This document shows, piece after piece, positions 4,601-5,588 of a stretch of DNA of 5,588 nt. The stretch comes from Bacteroidota bacterium (GTDB taxonomy: Bacteria > Bacteroidota > Bacteroidia > UKL13-3), in NCBI GenBank assembly GCA_947462865.1, contig CANHRW010000135.1:1-5588 (forward strand), in the 5' to 3' direction. A program made the position numbers and the translations under genes. The notes beneath the pieces were generated by a model. It ran no database searches, was not told the origin of the DNA, and saw only the letters and a list, made by a program, of their open reading frames with translations. Positions within the stretch are counted from its first letter, which is position 1. Each line of letters starts with the position of its first letter.

Positions 4601-5588
4601 AATTGCCATCAATGTACAATCCATAATAATTGATATTTGTTAAATTACAATCATCCATAGCAGCAGCTGCATTGTTCCATATAATTGCTGCATTGTTTGG
4701 GTAGCCAGCATATTTTAAATCTACGCTTCTAATTGCTGAATAACTGTCATCGCTCGTTGCCAAATAACTGATACTGCCCCAGTTTCCATTTGAAGGAGAC
4801 GTGGCATTTCCATCTCCATTAGTGTCAAACGGATTCCCAGCATTGTCATCTTTAACAGAGGTTACTACAATTCTACTTGTCCCTTTTCCAGAAAATTTAA
4901 GACCACCATTTACATTGATTCCTACATAATCACGCATTTTTATTACTACCCCGCTTTCTACCTCAACATTGGTATTTGCTGAGATGGTTAAATTATCAAG
5001 TAACACATAGGTTATATTGGTATATCCGGTTAGGTCTCTTTTCTTAATTATACCATTTGCTGTTACGGTTTCACCAATAATTCCTAAGCCCAAATACCCA
5101 GCATTGGTAAATGTATTGTTTGAGAAAATAGGGTTAGCAGATACAGATATTGCTATTGGTGTTGAACTAGAATTGATAACTTGATTGTTTGTAATATTTG
5201 GGTTTGAAGCTTGATAAGCCATGATGCCAATGTTACAATTGTTAATTTTGCAATTTGAAATTGTGGGGTTTGAATTGACAATTGTAATTGCTCCACCAGC
5301 TTGGTATTGATTTGAATAATAGGTTTGGTTCAATTGGGCGTAACGGATATCACAGAAATTTAAAATAGATGTACCTAAACTGCCTGGTGCAAATACCACA
5401 CCTCCAAAGTCGCCTTTTGTAGGTGATGTTTGTGTTCCATCTTTGTTGGTATCTCCTGGTTTGCCTGAATTGTCATCTCTTACAGAGGTCATCACAATAT
5501 TGCTATCGGCTGTACCATTTGCAAACAAACTACCCAATACATGAATTTTATAATTGTTAATTGATTTGATCACAATTCCTTTGTTAAT
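1644..5588 (-). CDS. T9SS-secreted beta-helix surface protein with dockerin and cohesin-like domains (5' end outside window)
   Basis: This is a giant cell-surface or secreted protein, probably an adhesin or structural component; no enzymatic domain is visible. Counting from the first complete codon (5586-5588), 1314 residues are seen before the TAA at 1644-1646. Order: five tandem right-handed parallel beta-helix units (residues 4-998), a helix-cap motif with Trp-Trp (966-998), a two-repeat type I dockerin-like domain (about 1009-1065), a cohesin-like beta-sandwich (about 1084-1211) and a type A T9SS sorting domain (about 1226-1314). The frame is open to the right edge. The GTG at 5571-5573 is not a credible start, because it is the Val inside GIVIK, the opening motif of a repeat unit that recurs as GVVIK or GVVFK; the signal peptide must lie outside the window. 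The next gene follows after 24 bases on the same strand, so co-transcription is likely. The family and T9SS export are well supported; ligand and function are unknown. Confidence 0.92.
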   Translation of the reverse strand: MNKGIVIKSINNYKIHVLGSLFANGTADSNIVMTSVRDDNSGKPGDTNKDGTQTSPTKGDFGGVVFAPGSLGTSILNFCDIRYAQLNQTYYSNQYQAGGAITIVNSNPTISNCKINNCNIGIMAYQASNPNITNNQVINSSSTPIAISVSANPIFSNNTFTNAGYLGLGIIGETVTANGIIKKRDLTGYTNITYVLLDNLTISANTNVEVESGVVIKMRDYVGINVNGGLKFSGKGTSRIVVTSVKDDNAGNPFDTNGDGNATSPSNGNWGSISYLATSDDSYSAIRSVDLKYAGYPNNAAIIWNNAAAAMDDCNLTNINYYGLYIDGNSNPVIDSVQINSCSADPIAMSLLSDPTFSNIQFSANGTKGIKIIDVNLSSNATLKKRSLSGISNIAYFVDNLTINSGATLTISPGVVIKSQYSYYNYKAFTVDGAIIAQGTNSEKIIFTSKKDDSNGGDYNNDGNNSSPDKSDWNGITINASASPSSFKNCIFRYGAGRYNNEGVVTYNNNLGSNMDSCTIEQTNSTAIGIIGTSNCVISNSQLLNINNVPVMMAMFANPTFNNNSLSNVATVGIGVIAETYSQTATIPIRNFGGYNNITYIGLGTYYVNAGTTLTIPAGVVFKGGNWQVNGYLKIAGTNSQPVVFTCVEDDAYGNPLDTKQNGSGVNPLNNYNSAEYIRFNDISNDSSSVKNAIFRYGQTGIYMNSASPKIDSCKFNFLQTGVGMIGVSQPVLNNSVFDNLQYYQSWNMVSGYAMSTSILSYPSSASNNTISGKTMRGIYIMNETLSQDVTLSKRNFGGIANIPYIFDGFTIGSGAVLTLAPGIVCKFNNGGQLTVNKGLIAEGGSTADSNIVLTTIYDDFYGGDTNLDSNYTTASNSSYNWTGISIESQALNAYCKFKNVIVKHAYYGIQCNSKSPSISNCLFKSNYDGIKLSGASNPVVNNCDFVGNYNYGINNVDKSFTIDAKNCWWNDNNGPTHALNTLGQGDKVTDGVTYNPFRTNDALNPISGDVSLNGKVQAYDAALILQNAVALTTFNAIQNRVGDVSASGGISAFDASLILQYVVEKIRSFPSEELQKKEDYVADGILTIGNKNLSQTEDFQLPISIENVSNAFSLDIKLKYNQALFKSIVFEAGPYLQNKNFLVNIDSENGYVYLSVMGGELLENNGLLGYLKVSFKDKNTASIESKIEVLQFLGNETDLKYNISGGVIDLNSKITAVLDLENIKIGSIYPNPFTDCLHIPIFSKNGSTAITLHIFDMTGRIVFEKHINSDSLLNDEYIWDGKATNGKELSNGTYLMSIEYPTGKSIRKVQLGN
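1647..1913 (-). other. T9SS type A C-terminal sorting domain
   Basis: Residues about 1226-1314 to the last codon. The motif IYPNPF is followed by a strand with L-H-I-P-I, then T-L-H-I-F-D-M-T-G-R-I-V-F, Y-I-W-D-G-K, G-K-E-L-S-N-G-T-Y-L-M-S-I and a basic final strand ending Arg-Lys-Val-Gln-Leu-Gly-Asn. This is the family signal that directs periplasmic proteins through the type IX translocon and is normally removed by the PorU sortase as the protein is anchored to surface lipopolysaccharide or released. It implies the rest of the protein is outside the cell. Confidence 0.95.
1956..2339 (-). other. Cohesin-like beta-sandwich of the dockerin protein
   Basis: Residues about 1084-1211, directly after the dockerin. 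Landmarks are a D-F-Q-L-P-I-S-I opening strand, F-S-L-D-I-K-L-K-Y-N (the FxxxLxYD-like strand), Y-V-Y-L-S-V-M-G-G, N-N-G-L-L-G-Y-L-K-V-S-F-K, and a G-G-V-I-D-L end strand. A dockerin followed by a cohesin-like domain in one chain is a recurring arrangement in non-cellulosomal bacteria. It might fold against the dockerin or bind another molecule. Confidence 0.75.
2394..2564 (-). other. Type I dockerin-like domain
   Basis: Residues about 1009-1065 hold two F-hand-like repeats. Repeat 1 is GDVSLNGKVQAYDAALILQ and repeat 2 is GDVSASGGISAFDASLILQ. Expected Ca ligands are D1010, S1012, N1014 and D1021 in the first, and D1044, S1046, S1048 and D1055 in the second; positions 1 and 12 keep Asp while positions 3 and 5 are Ser or Asn instead of Asn/Asp. 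Each repeat runs into a helix (LILQ). The residues at the usual cohesin-recognition positions are Ala-Tyr (1019-1020) and Ala-Phe (1053-1054). The domain sits inside the protein, between beta-helix and cohesin-like domain, rather than at the end. Confidence 0.85.
2595..3122 (-). repeat. Beta-helix repeat unit 5, ending in a cap motif
   Basis: Residues 823-998. It opens GIVCK and has the loop DTNLDS (865-870) without the usual Gly, then N-W-T-G-I, regular rungs (Y-Y-G-I-Q-C, I-S-N-C-L-F, Y-D-G-I-K-L, V-N-N-C-D-F), and no terminal hinge. It closes instead with the cap at 966-998 (DNA 2595-2693): N-C-W-W, N-N-G-P, G-Q-G-D-K-V and V-T-Y-N-P-F. This pattern commonly ends bacterial parallel beta-helices just before the next domain. 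Confidence 0.85.
3123..3734 (-). repeat. Beta-helix repeat unit 4 (204 residues, degenerate Ca loop)
   Basis: Residues 619-822. It starts GVVFK. The loop region reads DTKQNG (658-663) and the usual T-S-P / G-D-W element is replaced by N-P-L-N-N-Y-N, so the acidic ligand set is reduced. The I-F-R-Y-G strand and I-D-S-C-K-F turn are retained. The rung after the turn is longer and aromatic (Q-Y-Y-Q-S-W). The hinge is K-R-N-F-G-G-I-A-N-I-P-Y. Confidence 0.85.
3735..4349 (-). repeat. Beta-helix repeat unit 3 (205 residues)
   Basis: Residues 414-618. It starts GVVIK followed by a Tyr-rich stretch and has the loop DYNNDG (458-463) with SSPDKSDWNG. Then come a K-N-C-I-F-R-Y strand, an M-D-S-C-T-I turn, an A-N-P-T-F-N-N-N rung and the hinge I-R-N-F-G-G-Y-N-N-I-T-Y. 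Its last segment, T-L-T-I-P-A, is directly followed by GVVFK of unit 4. Confidence 0.9.
4350..4952 (-). repeat. Beta-helix repeat unit 2 (201 residues)
   Basis: Residues 213-413. It starts GVVIK, carries the best Ca-loop-like motif (DTNGDG, 255-260) followed by TSPSNGNWGS, the strand V-D-L-K-Y-A-G, an M-D-D-C-N-L turn, a DPTFSN rung, and ends with K-K-R-S-L-S-G-I-S-N-I-A-Y and a T-L-T-I-S-P segment leading into unit 3. DNA at 4842-4871 matches unit 1 DNA at 5469-5498 at 25 of 30 positions. Confidence 0.9.
4953..5579 (-). repeat. Beta-helix repeat unit 1 (209 residues)
   Basis: Residues 4-212 of the visible protein. The unit begins GIVIK, then LGSLFANGT, a Ca-loop-like DTNKDG (46-51) behind a DD pair, TSPTKGDFGG, the C-D-I-R-Y strand, Asn-rich helix rungs with an S-N-C-K-I turn, and the hinge K-K-R-D-L-T-G-Y-T-N-I-T-Y. 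Units like this are widespread in Bacteroidota and other bacterial surface beta-helix proteins. The first three residues in the window (I-N-K) belong to the end of a preceding unit or the region before it. Confidence 0.88.

Noticed and set aside
5571..5573. GTG as the start of the large gene
   Set aside because: It falls within the GIVIK motif of a repeat unit, the frame continues upstream, and no signal peptide follows.
2595..5588. Polysaccharide lyase or pectinase activity for the beta-helix
   Set aside because: The fold is shared with such enzymes, but I see no recognisable catalytic motif, and the repeats are regular and structural.
1..5588. A classical cellulosome gene cluster
   Set aside because: No glycoside hydrolase or carbohydrate-binding module is visible, and the export signal is T9SS, so only a cohesin/dockerin-type assembly is proposed.

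Overview
The window looks like chromosomal DNA of a low-GC Bacteroidota (Bacteroidetes) bacterium. The evidence is a textbook C-terminal type IX secretion (T9SS) sorting domain, AT-rich codon use, no Shine-Dalgarno sequence before the one visible start, and a signal peptide followed by Gln at the predicted mature N-terminus. The order or family cannot be resolved from this sequence.

Both genes lie on the minus strand, and together they fill the window apart from a 24-base gap. The upstream gene (1644-5588) enters from the right edge without its start. It encodes at least 1314 residues of a giant secreted surface protein. From N- to C-terminus it shows five tandem units of about 175-210 residues that form a right-handed parallel beta-helix, a Trp-containing cap motif, a type I dockerin-like pair of Ca-binding repeats, a cohesin-like beta-sandwich, and the T9SS tail. 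The downstream gene (1-1619) starts 27 bases after the upstream stop, counted to the start codon's ATG, and runs off the left edge without its stop. It encodes a signal peptide followed by cohesin-like, Ig-like, cohesin-like, Ig-like and a third, truncated cohesin-like module.

The most interesting reading is that the two genes form one transcription unit for a non-enzymatic, surface-displayed assembly. One product carries a dockerin and its own cohesin-like domain next to a long beta-helix stalk, and its neighbour is a scaffoldin-like chain of at least three cohesin-like modules. No catalytic domain is visible in either product, so an adhesive, structural or glycan-binding role fits better than a classical cellulosome. 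Binding between the modules is inferred, not shown by the sequence. No RNA gene, mobile element, CRISPR array, promoter or terminator can be supported.
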